Assembly (NCBI GenBank): GCA_002898535.1
Contig: BEHN01000003.1
Coordinates: 62,001-126,000, forward strand
Source: a bacterium HR11
GTDB taxonomy: Bacteria > Acidobacteriota > HRBIN11
Direction of reading: 5' to 3'
DNA: 64,000 bases
Below, piece by piece: positions 16,859 through 26,453 of the stretch; positions within the stretch are counted from its first letter, which is position 1, and each line of letters begins with the position of its first letter. The notes under the pieces are model-generated. The model was not told the origin of the DNA. It searched no databases and saw only the letters and a program-made list of their open reading frames with translations. Both the position numbers and the translations under genes were made by a program.

Positions 16859-18396
16859 ATCCGGGCGGGGTGGGCTTGCCGCCAGCGGCCCCATAGGTAG
16901 GTCTGCAAGAAGGCCTGGAACGTCGGGTCGAAAGCGGCCCGGCTACGGGGGTTCAGGACCACGAAGGGCCCCGGCCGGCCGTCTTGGACCCACAGGACGC
17001 CGTCGTAGGTGGCGATGAAACCGCCCTGGCGCGTGGAGCCCAGGGCGATGGCCTCGGGGGGTGTCTCCCGGTAGAACAGCCACGCCAGTCGGCTCTCCCC
17101 GTCCCAACGGGCGTCCTTGCGGGACACGTCAAACCAGTCGCTCAGGGTCGGGACGACGTCCAGGCCGGACATCGGCGCCCGCACGACGGGCGTCGGGACC
17201 AGCACGCCCGTCGGAAGCCGACAGGCCAGAAATCCCGGCCGGACCTGTCCGTCCTCAACCCGGCCGGTCCCCAGGACGCAGAGGTCCACGGAAGTGGCCC
17301 GGCCGGCTTCCGCCGACAGCGCCCGCCGCAGAGTCCCCAGCCAGGCGTCCAGGCCCTGCGTCTCGACAGACGGGTCACTCAGCCGAAGGATGCGGGCGAT
17401 GAAGGCCTTTTCCCGGCGGGCCTGATGATAACGAAGCCGGTCCCGGATGCGGTCGACCTCCCGGTCCGGCGTCGAGACTATCGAAGACGCCTTTTCCACC
17501 GTGTGAAATGCCCGGCCCAGGTCCGCCCAGAGGGCCCCGTCTGCCGGGATGAAGCCGTAGGTCTGATACAAGCCCCGCCGAAACACGGCGCTCAAGGGGA
17601 CCGGCGAGAGACCCGTCCGGACGCCGTTCCAGAAGGCGGCCAGGTTTCGGTCCGGATCGTCGTAGACGGGATACACCGCCGTGAAGACGGCCGCCCCCGC
17701 CAGGAGGGCCTCCAGGTTCGGCCACGGCGTCTGACCCGGCGTCTCCAGATTCAGGTCCGTGTAGGCCAGCCGGTCGGCGACGACGAGGACGACGTGAAAT
17801 CGGCTGTTCAGGCGACGGAATTCCTGAAAGGCCTCGACGGGCTTTTCGACCGGCGCCCATGGAGACGACGCCTCCGGGACGGTCCGATACAGCATGGGCT
17901 CGACCAGCCAGACCCGGTCGGCTTGGACGCCCTGCGGTTCCAGGGCGATCCGCAAGACGGCCCACTGACGGGCCAGGGGACTCAGGTCGACCTGAAAGGA
18001 CCGAACGGCGTGGGCCAGCTCGGCGGCCGCGACGTCCGTCGGGGGCAGGAGGTCGATAGGGGCCGCTCCCTGGACGGGGCGGAGACCCTGCACGTGGACC
18101 CGGACGGTCCCGGCCGTGATCCCCTGGGCCCCGATGCCCCATGCCAGGACGGCGCCCGGCGGGACCCACGTCGGAAATTCGACCTGAAGCGAAGAACTCA
18201 CCGGAAGGGCTCGGTACTGGCGGCCGTGGATGAGAGCCAGGACCGGACCCGTTTCGGTGCCCTGCACGTTCAACCGTTCCGGGAGCGTCAGGAGGTAAAC
18301 GACGCCATACGGTCGGGACGGCGTGCCGACGGATTGACAGCCGCAGAGTACGGTGAGACCGAGGGTCACGCTCAGCCATCGAAGCTTTCGGGTCAT
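16843..18396 (-). CDS. Lipoprotein with sulfatase/phosphatase-like C-terminal region
   Basis: 517 residues with a clear lipobox (LTVLCGC, Cys about 20), so it is membrane-anchored outside the cytoplasm. The N-terminal half (about 30-180) looks like a beta domain. The part from about 195 resembles the alkaline phosphatase/sulfatase superfamily (VVLVVADRLAYTDLN, PNLEALLAGAAVFTAVYPV, SGLDVVPTLSDWFDV), but the expected N-terminal Asp pair and the Cys/Ser nucleophile motif are not evident, so it may be inactive or divergent. The final residues (MANGE) and the stop come from heptamer repeat. No neighbour gives a pathway. Confidence 0.6.
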   Translation of the reverse strand: MTRKLRWLSVTLGLTVLCGCQSVGTPSRPYGVVYLLTLPERLNVQGTETGPVLALIHGRQYRALPVSSSLQVEFPTWVPPGAVLAWGIGAQGITAGTVRVHVQGLRPVQGAAPIDLLPPTDVAAAELAHAVRSFQVDLSPLARQWAVLRIALEPQGVQADRVWLVEPMLYRTVPEASSPWAPVEKPVEAFQEFRRLNSRFHVVLVVADRLAYTDLNLETPGQTPWPNLEALLAGAAVFTAVYPVYDDPDRNLAAFWNGVRTGLSPVPLSAVFRRGLYQTYGFIPADGALWADLGRAFHTVEKASSIVSTPDREVDRIRDRLRYHQARREKAFIARILRLSDPSVETQGLDAWLGTLRRALSAEAGRATSVDLCVLGTGRVEDGQVRPGFLACRLPTGVLVPTPVVRAPMSGLDVVPTLSDWFDVSRKDARWDGESRLAWLFYRETPPEAIALGSTRQGGFIATYDGVLWVQDGRPGPFVVLNPRSRAAFDPTFQAFLQTYLWGRWRQAHPARMANGE

Positions 18397-18580
18397 GCCG
18401 ACGTCTCCAGACTGCTGGGCCGGTTCTCATAATGACGGGACGCCAGGGAGATAGTCGAAACCACCGGCCGGCCATGTCCGTCCCGTCTCACACCATCAGG
18501 GCATCTCGGCCGGCCTTAGACCCGCCCCGGGAGCCTCGTCGGGGAGTGAAGCCCATCGGGAGTCTCTTCCCCGGGACCCC

Positions 18581-19237
18581 TTACAAGATGCGCCCGTAGC
18601 CGGCCGCCTGCCAGTCTTTCAGAAATCGTTCCAGCCCGATGTCCGTCAGGGGATGCTTCAAGAGCTGTTCGAAGACCTTCGGCGGCATCGTGGCGATGTC
18701 GGCCCCCAGGAGAGCCGCCTCCAGGACGTGGAGGGGATGCCGAATCGAGGCGACCAGGACCTGGGTCCGAATTTGGTAGTGGCGGAAGATGGCTATCGTC
18801 TGACGAATGACCTGCATCCCCCGGTGGGCGATGTCGTCCAGCCGGCCCACGAAGGGGCTGACGATGTAGGCCCCGGCCTTGGCGGCCAGGAGGGCCTGGA
18901 TGGGCGTGAAGATCAGGGTCGTGTTGACCCGAATGCCCTCCCGGGCGAGGACCCGGATCGCCCGGAGGCCCTCGGCCGTCATGGGGATCTTGACGACAAT
19001 ATGCGGGTCCAGGGCGGCCAGCCGACGGGCCTCGGCGATCATCTCCTCATGATGCGTCGCCACGACTTCGGCGCTGACGTCCCCCTGGACGATGGCGCAG
19101 ATCTCCTTGAGGACTTCCAGGGGGTTCCCGCCCTGCTGGGCGAGCAGGGTCGGGTTCGTCGTGATCCCGTCGATCACGCCGGTCGCCGCCAGGCGTCGGA
19201 TCTCATCGACGTTGGCCGTGTCTAAGAAGATCTTCAT
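18581..19237 (-). CDS. Small transaldolase / fructose-6-phosphate aldolase type
   Basis: 218-residue TIM-barrel enzyme of the short transaldolase (TalC/FSA) subfamily; it exchanges dihydroxyacetone units in the non-oxidative pentose phosphate pathway. Start [13 protein letters not shown] is exactly the family N-terminus; [13 protein letters not shown], the Schiff-base Lys in HIVVKIPMT (about 86), [17 protein letters not shown] and [10 protein letters not shown] are conserved. FSA and transaldolase activities cannot be separated by eye. rpiB at 55.5 kb belongs to the same pathway. Upstream codons of the longer frame are heptamer repeat. Confidence 0.92.
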   Translation of the reverse strand: MKIFLDTANVDEIRRLAATGVIDGITTNPTLLAQQGGNPLEVLKEICAIVQGDVSAEVVATHHEEMIAEARRLAALDPHIVVKIPMTAEGLRAIRVLAREGIRVNTTLIFTPIQALLAAKAGAYIVSPFVGRLDDIAHRGMQVIRQTIAIFRHYQIRTQVLVASIRHPLHVLEAALLGADIATMPPKVFEQLLKHPLTDIGLERFLKDWQAAGYGRIL

Positions 19238-19256
19238 CGGCCTGCCTCGACGGTTC

Positions 19257-19385
19257 GTGGACAGGATGCAAGATGCAAGATACAGGATGCAAGACGCAGG
19301 ATGCAAGATGCGAAATGGGGAGATAGGGAAGTAGGGATCTATTCGCCATTCGCCATTCGCCACTCGCTATTCGCCACTCGCCACG
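19257..19385. repeat. ATRCARG and CATTCGC heptamer block
   Basis: Between the transaldolase start and the cinA end are about seven ATGCAAG/ATACAGG units (19259-19312), a spacer GAAATGGGGAGATAGGG shared with 16785, and CATTCGC/CACTCGC units (19340-19385) that enter the cinA 3' end. Confidence 0.8.
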
Positions 19386-20608
19386 AGTCGCCGGCGGAGG
19401 AGGTCCAGGGCCATCTGGGCCGACTGTTCCTTGATGAGCTCCCGGGTCCCCCGAAATTGAAACCGCCGGTGTGTCGTCCCGTCCGGCCCGGCGACGGCGA
19501 TGTGGACGGTCCCGACGGGTTTCTCGGGCGTCCCGCCCGTCGGGCCGGCAATCCCCGTGATGGCGACGGCCCAGTCGGTCCCGGCCCGTCGGCGGGCGCC
19601 CTCGGCCATCTGCCGGGCGACCGGCTCGCTGACGGCGCCGTACTGACGAATGGCCTCGGGGTCCACCCCCAGGAGGTCGACCTTCGCTTCATTGCTGTAA
19701 GCGACGTAGCCCCGCATGTAGTAGTCCGAGCTCCCGGGCACGTTCGTGATCCGATGGCCCAGCAGGCCGCCCGTACAAGACTCGGCCGTCGCTAAAGTCT
19801 GCCGCCGGTCCCGGAGGCGCTGGCCGACGACCGCCTCGATGGAGACGTCCCCCTCGGCGTAAAGGTCCTCGCCGAGGGCCTGCCGGAGGCGTTCCAGGAG
19901 TTGTTCCCACACCGATTCGTCGCCCGGTCCCGTCCACCGGACCTCCAGGTCGACCCGGGCCGGTCCCGGCAGGATCGACCACGCCACGTCCGACCGGTCC
20001 AAGATGGCCTGGACCCGCTCGGCGATGCGGGACTCGGGGACGCCGCTCGTTCGTAGGAGGACCGACTTCGGTGGGGGCTGAGGCGCCCGCCGGCGGAGGC
20101 GCTCTTCCAGATGGGCCTGGTAGATGCCCTGAAGCTCTGGCGGCGGACCGGGCAGGAGAATGTACACGTGACCGCCGACCTCGATCCACTGGCCCGGGGC
20201 GGCACCGACCGGGTTCGGCAGGACTTCGGCTCCCTCCACGACCTGAGCCATCCGGAAGACCATCGGCGGAAGCGAAAGCCCCCGCGCCGCGAGGTCGGCC
20301 TCCATCCGGCGGCGCCAGTCGGCGTCCTCGACGACGGCCCGGCCCAGCCATCCGGCGACGGCCTCCCGGGTGACGTCGTCGTGCGTCGGCCCGAGGCCGC
20401 CCGTCACGATGAGGACGTCGGCCCGGTCCCGGAAAAAGGCCAGGCCCGCCTGAATCGCCGAGACGTCGTCGGGCACGACGAGGCGACCGACGACCGTAAA
20501 GCCCAGCGCCCGTAGACGGGCCGAGAGCCAGGGTCCGTTCGTATCGACCCGCCCGCCGTCCAGCAGTTCCGTCCCGACGGCGATGATGGCGACCCGCTTG
20601 GCCTGCAT
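19367..20608 (-). CDS. cinA: CinA-like protein (competence/damage-inducible, NMN deamidase)
   Basis: 413 residues. The N-terminal molybdopterin-binding-like (COG1058) domain (about 1-170) has IIAVGTELLDG and TGGLGPTHDD; the C-terminal CinA domain (about 255-405), which deamidates NMN in characterised homologues, has ATAESCTGGLLGHRI, YVAYSNEAKVDLLGV and ITGIAGPTGG. Start ATG 20608 follows AGGAGGG at 7 bp; the longer upstream frame is repeat-derived. The last residues (LVASGE) fall in heptamer sequence. Transcribed towards the transaldolase with 129 bp of repeat between them. Confidence 0.92.
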   Translation of the reverse strand: MQAKRVAIIAVGTELLDGGRVDTNGPWLSARLRALGFTVVGRLVVPDDVSAIQAGLAFFRDRADVLIVTGGLGPTHDDVTREAVAGWLGRAVVEDADWRRRMEADLAARGLSLPPMVFRMAQVVEGAEVLPNPVGAAPGQWIEVGGHVYILLPGPPPELQGIYQAHLEERLRRRAPQPPPKSVLLRTSGVPESRIAERVQAILDRSDVAWSILPGPARVDLEVRWTGPGDESVWEQLLERLRQALGEDLYAEGDVSIEAVVGQRLRDRRQTLATAESCTGGLLGHRITNVPGSSDYYMRGYVAYSNEAKVDLLGVDPEAIRQYGAVSEPVARQMAEGARRRAGTDWAVAITGIAGPTGGTPEKPVGTVHIAVAGPDGTTHRRFQFRGTRELIKEQSAQMALDLLRRRLVASGE

Positions 20609-20630
20609 AGGAACCCTCCTGAGGGAGCGG

Positions 20631-20762
20631 AGGATACAGGATGCAAGATACAGGATACAAGATGGGAATGCAGAATGGACGTCCCGGCCCCGCTCGCCAG
20701 AGCAGGGTCCCATGCGGTGCAGGATGCAGAATACAAGATGCAGACCCGGTGGACACGCTTCA
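20631..20762. repeat. ATRCARG heptamers around a GC hairpin
   Basis: Two blocks of ATACAGG/ATGCAAG-type units (20631-20665 and 20716-20745) flank CCCCGCTCGCCAGAGCAGGG. This lies in the 564-bp gap 20609-21172; between 20763 and 20940 I see no gene or motif. Confidence 0.7.
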
Positions 20763-20941
20763 GCAGCGACCCGCCCCTCCGGCGTATCGCGGAACGCCGC
20801 AGGACGGCCTGCGTCCGCATTGACAGCGAGGGCCCTACTGCATTGTTCAGTGGGACTTTAGGGATTCGGTCTTATGGGTCGGGTGGAACCCCTATCCCGA
20901 CGCCCGGTCCTTCCCGCCCGATGGCGGTCGCTTCCAGGACC

Positions 20942-20970
20942 TTGAAATTTAGGGCTTTTCCAGGTATAAT
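20942..20970 (+). promoter_or_regulatory. Strong sigma-70-type promoter of the TonB receptor gene
   Basis: TTGAAA, 17-bp spacer, perfect TATAAT. The transcript would start near 20977 and carry a leader of about 196 nt before ATG 21173. The leader begins with a small hairpin (ACGAC-AATTA-GTCGT). Confidence 0.75.
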
Positions 20971-21172
20971 ACGACAATTAGTCGTGATCGCCATGGGGCA
21001 GATGCCTGCGGACGGCCGGCGTGCCGAGGTACCACGTACGGATTGATCACGGCTGGCAATGAGTTTTAGAAGGGGCCGCTTCAGGCCCATGGAGCCATGC
21101 ACAGGGGGAGAGGTGAGAGTCCCCTCATGGGAGGGAGGGTCCTTATCCTTCTCGTCGCCAAGGAGGTTCGTC

Positions 21173-24100
21173 ATGAGGCACGCATGGCTCTGGTGGGCCT
21201 TCGTGGGCCTCTGGGTCGGGGGACTTGCGTGGGCCCAGGAAAGCGCGACGACGGGTTCCCTCTTCGGGAAAGTCGTGGACCCGGAGGGCAAGCCCCTACC
21301 GGGCGTGGCCGTCACGGCTGTCTCCGAGACGGGCGTTTCCCGACGGGCCCTGACGGACGACAACGGCGAATTCTCCTTCCCCTTTCTGACGCCCGGCCAG
21401 TATGAGGTCTTTTTCAGCCTGACGGGGTTTGCGCCCTACAAGCTGTCGGCCACGGTCGCCCTGGGTCAGCGGACGATCTTGCAGGTGACGCTTCGGCGGG
21501 AAGAGGTCGTCGAGGTCGTGGCGACGCCCGTCGTGGACGTGACCTCGGCGAGCACCGGCGTGGCGGTCACCGACACCCTCATGCGGTCCGTGCCCCTGGG
21601 TCGTTCCTTCTCGTCGGCGGCCTATATCGGGGCGTCCGCGACGAGCGGCTTTGGGGCGGCGAACCCGACCGTCGGCGGCGCCACGGGTTTGGAAAACACC
21701 TACATCGTCGAGGGCCTCTCCATCACGAACGCCGGCTACGGGGCCTTGGGTTCTTACTCGATCCAGCTCGGCTCGATGGGGTCGGCCATCCCCTTTGACT
21801 TCGTCAAGGAAGTCCAGGTCAAGAGCGGCGGCTACGAACCCGAGTACGGCGAGGCCCTGGGCGGCGTCATCAACATCATCACGAAGTCGGGCGGCAACCA
21901 GTTCGCCGGGGACGTCTTCGCCTACTGGCGGCCGGCGGCTCTGGAGGGGAGCCGGAAGCACACGGGGACGACGTTTGCCCCGGAGGTCTATACGAAGGGC
22001 ATCACGAACTTCGACGCCGGATTTGCCGTCGGCGGACGTCTCGTGCAGGACAAGCTGTTCTGGTTCCTGGCCTTCGACCCGACCCAGGACCGCATCACCC
22101 GGGTCGCCCCGGCGGGCTTCCCCCTGGCCTCATTGGGGGACGTGACCTCGACCCGGTGGACGTTCCCCTACTCGGGCAAGCTGACCTGGAACGCCGGCGC
22201 CGACCACGTCATCGAGGCGGCGGCCTTCGGGGACCCCGGCCGAATGCAGAAGGGTCTATGGTTCTCCCAGGCCTTTCTGGCCAGTCGTCAAGAAGATGCC
22301 GAGATCGGGGCGACCTTTGGCGGTCACAACGCTCTGGTCCGTTGGACAGGCCTGTTTGGGAGCCACCTCTTAGCCGAGGCGACGGTCGGATATCACTACG
22401 ACTCCATTAAGAATCGGGACTTCTTAAACCAGGACTCTATCCAGGACAACCGGGGTCCGACGGTCGTCCTGAAGGGCGGTTTGCAGGGACGGTTGATCGA
22501 TGGGACCAGCCGGATCCCCCAGGCGGTGGGCAAGCTGACCTATGTGGTCCCCGACCTGCTGGGTCGCCACGAGTTCAAGGTCGGTGCCCAATGGCAACGC
22601 ATCGAGTGGGATCACACGTGGGTTTTCCCGGGTGAGCCTAAGGAGTGGACGTACATCAAGACCGACACGGGTGAGGTCAAACGCCAGCGTTCGACGACGG
22701 GCCATCAGATTTTCATCGACCGGATCGATGACCCCGCCGTTTGCGGCCGGGTCGGCCTTCCGGCTCCCTGTGCTCAGTTCCGCCTCTACCGGGACGGTCA
22801 CCGCACATCGCCCAACTCGCTGGCCACGCGGGGGACTTATTTCTCGTGGTTCGCCCAGGACAGCTGGAATCCCATCCCGAACCTGACCTTGAAATTAGGC
22901 GTCCGGTGGGACCGACAGACGCTGAAGGGAGCCGGGGCGGTCGGCCAGGAGATGACCATCAGTAATCAGTGGGCGCCCCGTCTCGGCTTCGTGTGGGACT
23001 TCCTGAACGACCGCAAGGGGAAGGTCTTTGGCTACTACGGCTGGTTCTTCGAGAAAATCCCGATGGATATCGCCGCCCGTTCCCTGTCGTCGGAGACGAA
23101 CATCGAGATCCTGGCCCTGGCCCCCCTCGACACGCCGGCGGAGGACTACTACTCGGTCCTGAACGACCTGTCCCGGCAGATCTTCGGTGGGGAATACGGT
23201 GCCGTCGGGATCCCCGAGTACGTGTGCGACGGAAAACCCGGCTTTGACGTGGCCGGCAACCGCTATGATGACGACCCCGCCTGCATGGGTCAGCGCCTGA
23301 AGGGCCAGTACGTCGGCGAATGGCTGGTCGGTATCGAACGGCAGGTCTGGAAGAACTTAGTCGTCTCGGCTCGCTTCCAGCGGCGGTGGATCGGACGCGT
23401 CATCGAGGACATCCAGATGAACGCCCATGAGGACATCGTCGCCGGGCGGGCCGACTTCGGGACATGGGTCATCACGAACCCGAGTGACAAACTCGTGTGT
23501 ACGGAGCCGATCTACGACCCGACGGGCTTCCTCGTCGGGTGCAGTTCGCCGGGCCAGCTCTTCCCGAAGCCCGAGCGGAACTACACGGCCTTCGAGGTCA
23601 CGGTCACCAAGCGGTACAGCGACAACTGGCAACTCATCGCTTCCTACCGGTGGTCCCGCCTGCGGGGCTTTTACGCCGGCTACAACTGGCGGGAGCGGCG
23701 CTACACGGGCCTCCTGGACGAGCTCGGCCAGCCCGACCCCAACATCACGGGCCTGTTCGACTTCCCCTGCAACCCGGCCCTGTTCCCAGACCTGAAGGAA
23801 ACCTGCACGAGTGGCCCCCTCTTCGCCGATAAGACGCACCTGTTCCGGGTTTACGGCTCCTACACCCTTCCGATGGGCCTGAACCTCGGGGCCGGCGTGT
23901 CCGTCGAGTCGGGCACGCCGATGGGCAAGCTGGGCGCCCTCATCTTCTACCCGCCGGGCACCCGCTACGTCGGCCCCCGGGGCGAACTCGGTCGGACCGA
24001 CACGATCTTCAACGTCGACCTCCATGCCGACTACACCGTCAAGCTGACCCAGCGGAACCGCCTCACGTTGATCGTCGACGTCTTCAACCTGTTTAACCGG

Positions 24101-24262
24101 CAGGCCGCCGTCGATAAGGACACGGTCGTCGAGTTCGTGTACGGCCAGTACAAGGCGGGCATGACGGACGCCCAGATCCGGCAGATCAACCCGGACTACC
24201 TGAAGCCCCGGTTCTTCTCGCCCCCGCTGGCCGTGCGGTTCGGCGCCCGCCTGTCCTTCTAA
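21173..24262 (+). CDS. TonB-dependent receptor with carboxypeptidase-regulatory-like domain
   Basis: 1029-residue outer-membrane receptor. Signal peptide residues 1-22 (ends GGLAWAQ), then a CarboxypepD_reg-like/Ig domain (about 28-110, GSLFGKVVDPEGKPLPGVAV), a plug domain (about 120-260, with VQVKSGGYEPEYGEALGGVINI) and a C-terminal beta barrel ending in the aromatic LAVRFGARLSF. This architecture is the Oar-like type abundant in Acidobacteriota and Bacteroidota and usually takes up oligosaccharides, peptides or siderophores; the ligand cannot be told. ATG 21173 has AAGGAGG at 7 bp. It stands alone with its own promoter; no SusD, TonB or ExbBD genes are nearby. Confidence 0.93.
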   Translation: MRHAWLWWAFVGLWVGGLAWAQESATTGSLFGKVVDPEGKPLPGVAVTAVSETGVSRRALTDDNGEFSFPFLTPGQYEVFFSLTGFAPYKLSATVALGQRTILQVTLRREEVVEVVATPVVDVTSASTGVAVTDTLMRSVPLGRSFSSAAYIGASATSGFGAANPTVGGATGLENTYIVEGLSITNAGYGALGSYSIQLGSMGSAIPFDFVKEVQVKSGGYEPEYGEALGGVINIITKSGGNQFAGDVFAYWRPAALEGSRKHTGTTFAPEVYTKGITNFDAGFAVGGRLVQDKLFWFLAFDPTQDRITRVAPAGFPLASLGDVTSTRWTFPYSGKLTWNAGADHVIEAAAFGDPGRMQKGLWFSQAFLASRQEDAEIGATFGGHNALVRWTGLFGSHLLAEATVGYHYDSIKNRDFLNQDSIQDNRGPTVVLKGGLQGRLIDGTSRIPQAVGKLTYVVPDLLGRHEFKVGAQWQRIEWDHTWVFPGEPKEWTYIKTDTGEVKRQRSTTGHQIFIDRIDDPAVCGRVGLPAPCAQFRLYRDGHRTSPNSLATRGTYFSWFAQDSWNPIPNLTLKLGVRWDRQTLKGAGAVGQEMTISNQWAPRLGFVWDFLNDRKGKVFGYYGWFFEKIPMDIAARSLSSETNIEILALAPLDTPAEDYYSVLNDLSRQIFGGEYGAVGIPEYVCDGKPGFDVAGNRYDDDPACMGQRLKGQYVGEWLVGIERQVWKNLVVSARFQRRWIGRVIEDIQMNAHEDIVAGRADFGTWVITNPSDKLVCTEPIYDPTGFLVGCSSPGQLFPKPERNYTAFEVTVTKRYSDNWQLIASYRWSRLRGFYAGYNWRERRYTGLLDELGQPDPNITGLFDFPCNPALFPDLKETCTSGPLFADKTHLFRVYGSYTLPMGLNLGAGVSVESGTPMGKLGALIFYPPGTRYVGPRGELGRTDTIFNVDLHADYTVKLTQRNRLTLIVDVFNLFNRQAAVDKDTVVEFVYGQYKAGMTDAQIRQINPDYLKPRFFSPPLAVRFGARLSF

Positions 24263-24374
24263 AGCGGAAACGGGGGTGCCCTATGCCGATGGGCGTGGGG
24301 TGCCCCCACGTCGTCATGAGCAGGTCGGCAGATGGACGAGAGGTGATCATTTTTCCGTCGCGTCGCTACGGCGC

Positions 24375-24405
24375 ACAGGAGGGGCGGGACATGCCCCTAC
24401 CTCGC
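24375..24405. repeat. GGGGC..GCCCC palindrome
   Basis: GGGGCGGGACATGCCCCTAC forms a short hairpin of the GTAGGGGC..GCCCCTAC family also seen at 40814 and twice at 62734-62854. It lies between the convergent receptor and epimerase genes and could act as a bidirectional 3' end, but no T-tract follows. Confidence 0.5.
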
Positions 24406-24419
24406 CAGGCCCCGGGACT

Positions 24420-25433
24420 TCAGTCCTGGAACGGCTCGATGTACACGTCCCAGTACCGTTCGTAGAACTCGACGGTCTGCCGGAGGCCCGTGCGGAGGTC
24501 CGTCCGGGGCGTCCAGCCCAAGCGCTCCCGGATCTTCCGGAAGTCGGTCTGGAAGTCCCCGACCTCGATGGCCTTGTGCTGGGACGGAAAGGGCGTTAGC
24601 CGGATGCGGCCCCGACCCGTCAGCTCGACGATCTGTTCGGCGATCTCCAGGACCGTGTGGGTCTCCGTGGCGCCCAGATTGAAGACCTCGCCGGCGACGT
24701 CGGTCGCCGCCCCGACCCGCAGGAAGGCCTCGACGACGTCGTCGACGTAGTTGAGGTCCCGCCTCTGCTGGCCCGTCCCGAAGACGGGCACCTCCCGGTC
24801 CTCCAGGGCCAGCCGCAGAAGCCAGTGAACGAAGCACCCCCGGGGGGACTTCATCTGATGACGGGGCCCGTAGGTGTTGATGAGCCGGAGGGAGACCGTG
24901 GGAATGCCGTAGAGGTGATGGTACAGCCAGTGGTAGGCTTCGGCGGCCATCTTGTGAATCCCGTTGGGGTCGAGAGGCTGGAGGGGATGGTCCTCATCGA
25001 CGGGCAGGCGCCGGGCCCGGCCATACTCGGACCGGGTCGCCGCATAGACGACCCGTACCGTGGGGTTCAGCCGGCGGCAGGCTTCCAGGAGGACGATGTG
25101 GCCCGTCAGGTTGTAGTGCAGGTCGGCGAAGGGGTCCTCCAAGCTGGCGATGTGGCTGACCTGACCGGCTAAGTTAAAGATGACCTCTGCCTCGGCGACG
25201 AGGGGTTCGACGATCTCCCTCTGGCGCAGGTCGGCGATAACGACTCGGACTTGGTCCTCGAGGGGGTGGAGATTAAAGGGGTGACCCCCGTGAGCCTCGA
25301 CGAGGGCGTCGATGACGGTTACGCGGCTCCCCAGGCGGACGAGGACGTGGACCAGGTTACTACCGATGAAGCCCAGGCCGCCGGTGACCAAGACGGCACG
25401 GTCTCGATAAAATTCGACCCATGGTGGATGCAT
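24420..25433 (-). CDS. NAD-dependent nucleotide-sugar epimerase/dehydratase (extended SDR)
   Basis: 337 residues. Rossmann NAD site TGGLGFIGSNLVHVLVR (about 17-33), YAATRSEYGR with the upstream Ser/Thr, an YxxxK-like position changed to HKMAAEAYHW, and RLINTYGPRHQMK, RRDLNYVDDVVEAFL as in dTDP-glucose dehydratase/UDP-glucose epimerase relatives. The tyrosine usually found before xxxK appears to be His-containing (GIHKMAAEAY), known in some members where catalysis is altered, so activity is uncertain. Start 25433 gives a normal N-terminus. The GT2 gene lies upstream on the same strand across element E, suggesting a surface-glycan or glycolipid unit. Confidence 0.82.
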   Translation of the reverse strand: MHPPWVEFYRDRAVLVTGGLGFIGSNLVHVLVRLGSRVTVIDALVEAHGGHPFNLHPLEDQVRVVIADLRQREIVEPLVAEAEVIFNLAGQVSHIASLEDPFADLHYNLTGHIVLLEACRRLNPTVRVVYAATRSEYGRARRLPVDEDHPLQPLDPNGIHKMAAEAYHWLYHHLYGIPTVSLRLINTYGPRHQMKSPRGCFVHWLLRLALEDREVPVFGTGQQRRDLNYVDDVVEAFLRVGAATDVAGEVFNLGATETHTVLEIAEQIVELTGRGRIRLTPFPSQHKAIEVGDFQTDFRKIRERLGWTPRTDLRTGLRQTVEFYERYWDVYIEPFQD

Positions 25434-25469
25434 GGGAATTCCGCAAAGGTCCCGGGTCCTGAAAGAAGG

Positions 25470-25615
25470 GACCCCAGACCATAGACCACAGACCGGCTTG
25501 GGCCCAGGGGGTCTATGGTCCATGGTCTGAGGTCTAATATCGAGGGTCCGATCCCGGTCCCGTCGGATTGATGAGACTGGTTCTATAGTCTGTAGTCCGT
25601 GGTTTGGGGTCCTTT
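25470..25615. repeat. MITE-like element E, copy 2, with GTCYATG-type heptamers
   Basis: The conserved half (TATCGAGGGTCCGATCCC..GTCGGATTGATGAGA, ending about 25576) is in reverse orientation to copies 1 and 3. The other end is not clear. Heptamers (ACCATAG, ACCACAG, GTCTATG) continue on both sides and into the 3' end of the GT2 gene. Confidence 0.65.
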
Positions 25616-26368
25616 TTCCAGGACCCGCAGGGCCTCCAGGGGCGCCCGGCGGACCGGACGGCGCCAGAGGTCCCATCGAAGCTTCAGCAGGTCCCGGGCG
25701 ACTTGCAGGATCCGGCGGAGGCGGAAGAACTGGGAGGCCCCATACCGCCGGGGGTAGTGCTTCACGGGAAGCTCGATGATCCGATAGCCGCTGTCCTGGA
25801 TTTTCTTCATCATCTCGACGCACACGACGCCGCTGTCGTAGTGAAGGGTCACGTGGTCAAAGATACTCCGCCGCATGAGCCGGAAATCACAGTCCACGTC
25901 CCGCAGGCGGATGTTGAAGAGCCACCGGGCGATCCAGTAGTAGACCTTCCCAAAGAGCCATCGGGACCAGGGGTCGGCCCGCTTGATCTTATATCCGTTG
26001 ATGACGTCGGCCCGGTCGATGTACTCGACGAAGTGCCGGAGCTCGGCGACGTCGTACTGGGCGTCCCCGTCGGTATAGAAGACCCACTCCTTGGTGGCGT
26101 TCGTGAAGCCCGTCCGCAAGGCCGCCCCGTAGCCTCGATTCTGCGGATGGTGGATGACCCGCACATGAGGGACCTCTCGGGCGACCCGTTCGGCAATTTC
26201 CCCGGATCGGTCCTGGCTCCCGTCGTTGACGGCGATGATCTCGAAGTCGTCCGTGATTTCAGAAAGGACCTCGTAGGATTTACGGATCATGTACTCGACG
26301 GTGCCTTCGTCGTTGTACACCGGGAAGAATACGGTAATGGAGGGTCGCTTCTGTCCCGACTCGGCCAT
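25583..26368 (-). CDS. Family 2 glycosyltransferase (DPM/GtrB-like)
   Basis: 261 residues, GT-A fold. SITVFFPVYNDEGTVEYMI is the nucleotide-binding start; the metal-binding DxD is in YTDGDAQYDVAEL, and DVDCDFRLMRR plus KHYPRRYGASQFF match polyprenyl-phosphate sugar transferases. No C-terminal membrane helices are visible, unlike GtrB. ATG 26368 has GAGGGA at 6 bp. The last ten residues (KGPQTTDYRL) are translated heptamer sequence, so the true domain ends near residue 250. Same strand as the epimerase. Confidence 0.88.
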   Translation of the reverse strand: MAESGQKRPSITVFFPVYNDEGTVEYMIRKSYEVLSEITDDFEIIAVNDGSQDRSGEIAERVAREVPHVRVIHHPQNRGYGAALRTGFTNATKEWVFYTDGDAQYDVAELRHFVEYIDRADVINGYKIKRADPWSRWLFGKVYYWIARWLFNIRLRDVDCDFRLMRRSIFDHVTLHYDSGVVCVEMMKKIQDSGYRIIELPVKHYPRRYGASQFFRLRRILQVARDLLKLRWDLWRRPVRRAPLEALRVLEKGPQTTDYRL

Positions 26369-26453
26369 GCGTAATCCCTCGCCCCCTTCATCCGGCGGGT
26401 CGTCAAGAAAGGCCAGTATACCAAAGGCCGCTCGGTCCAATCAAATCGGCCTG

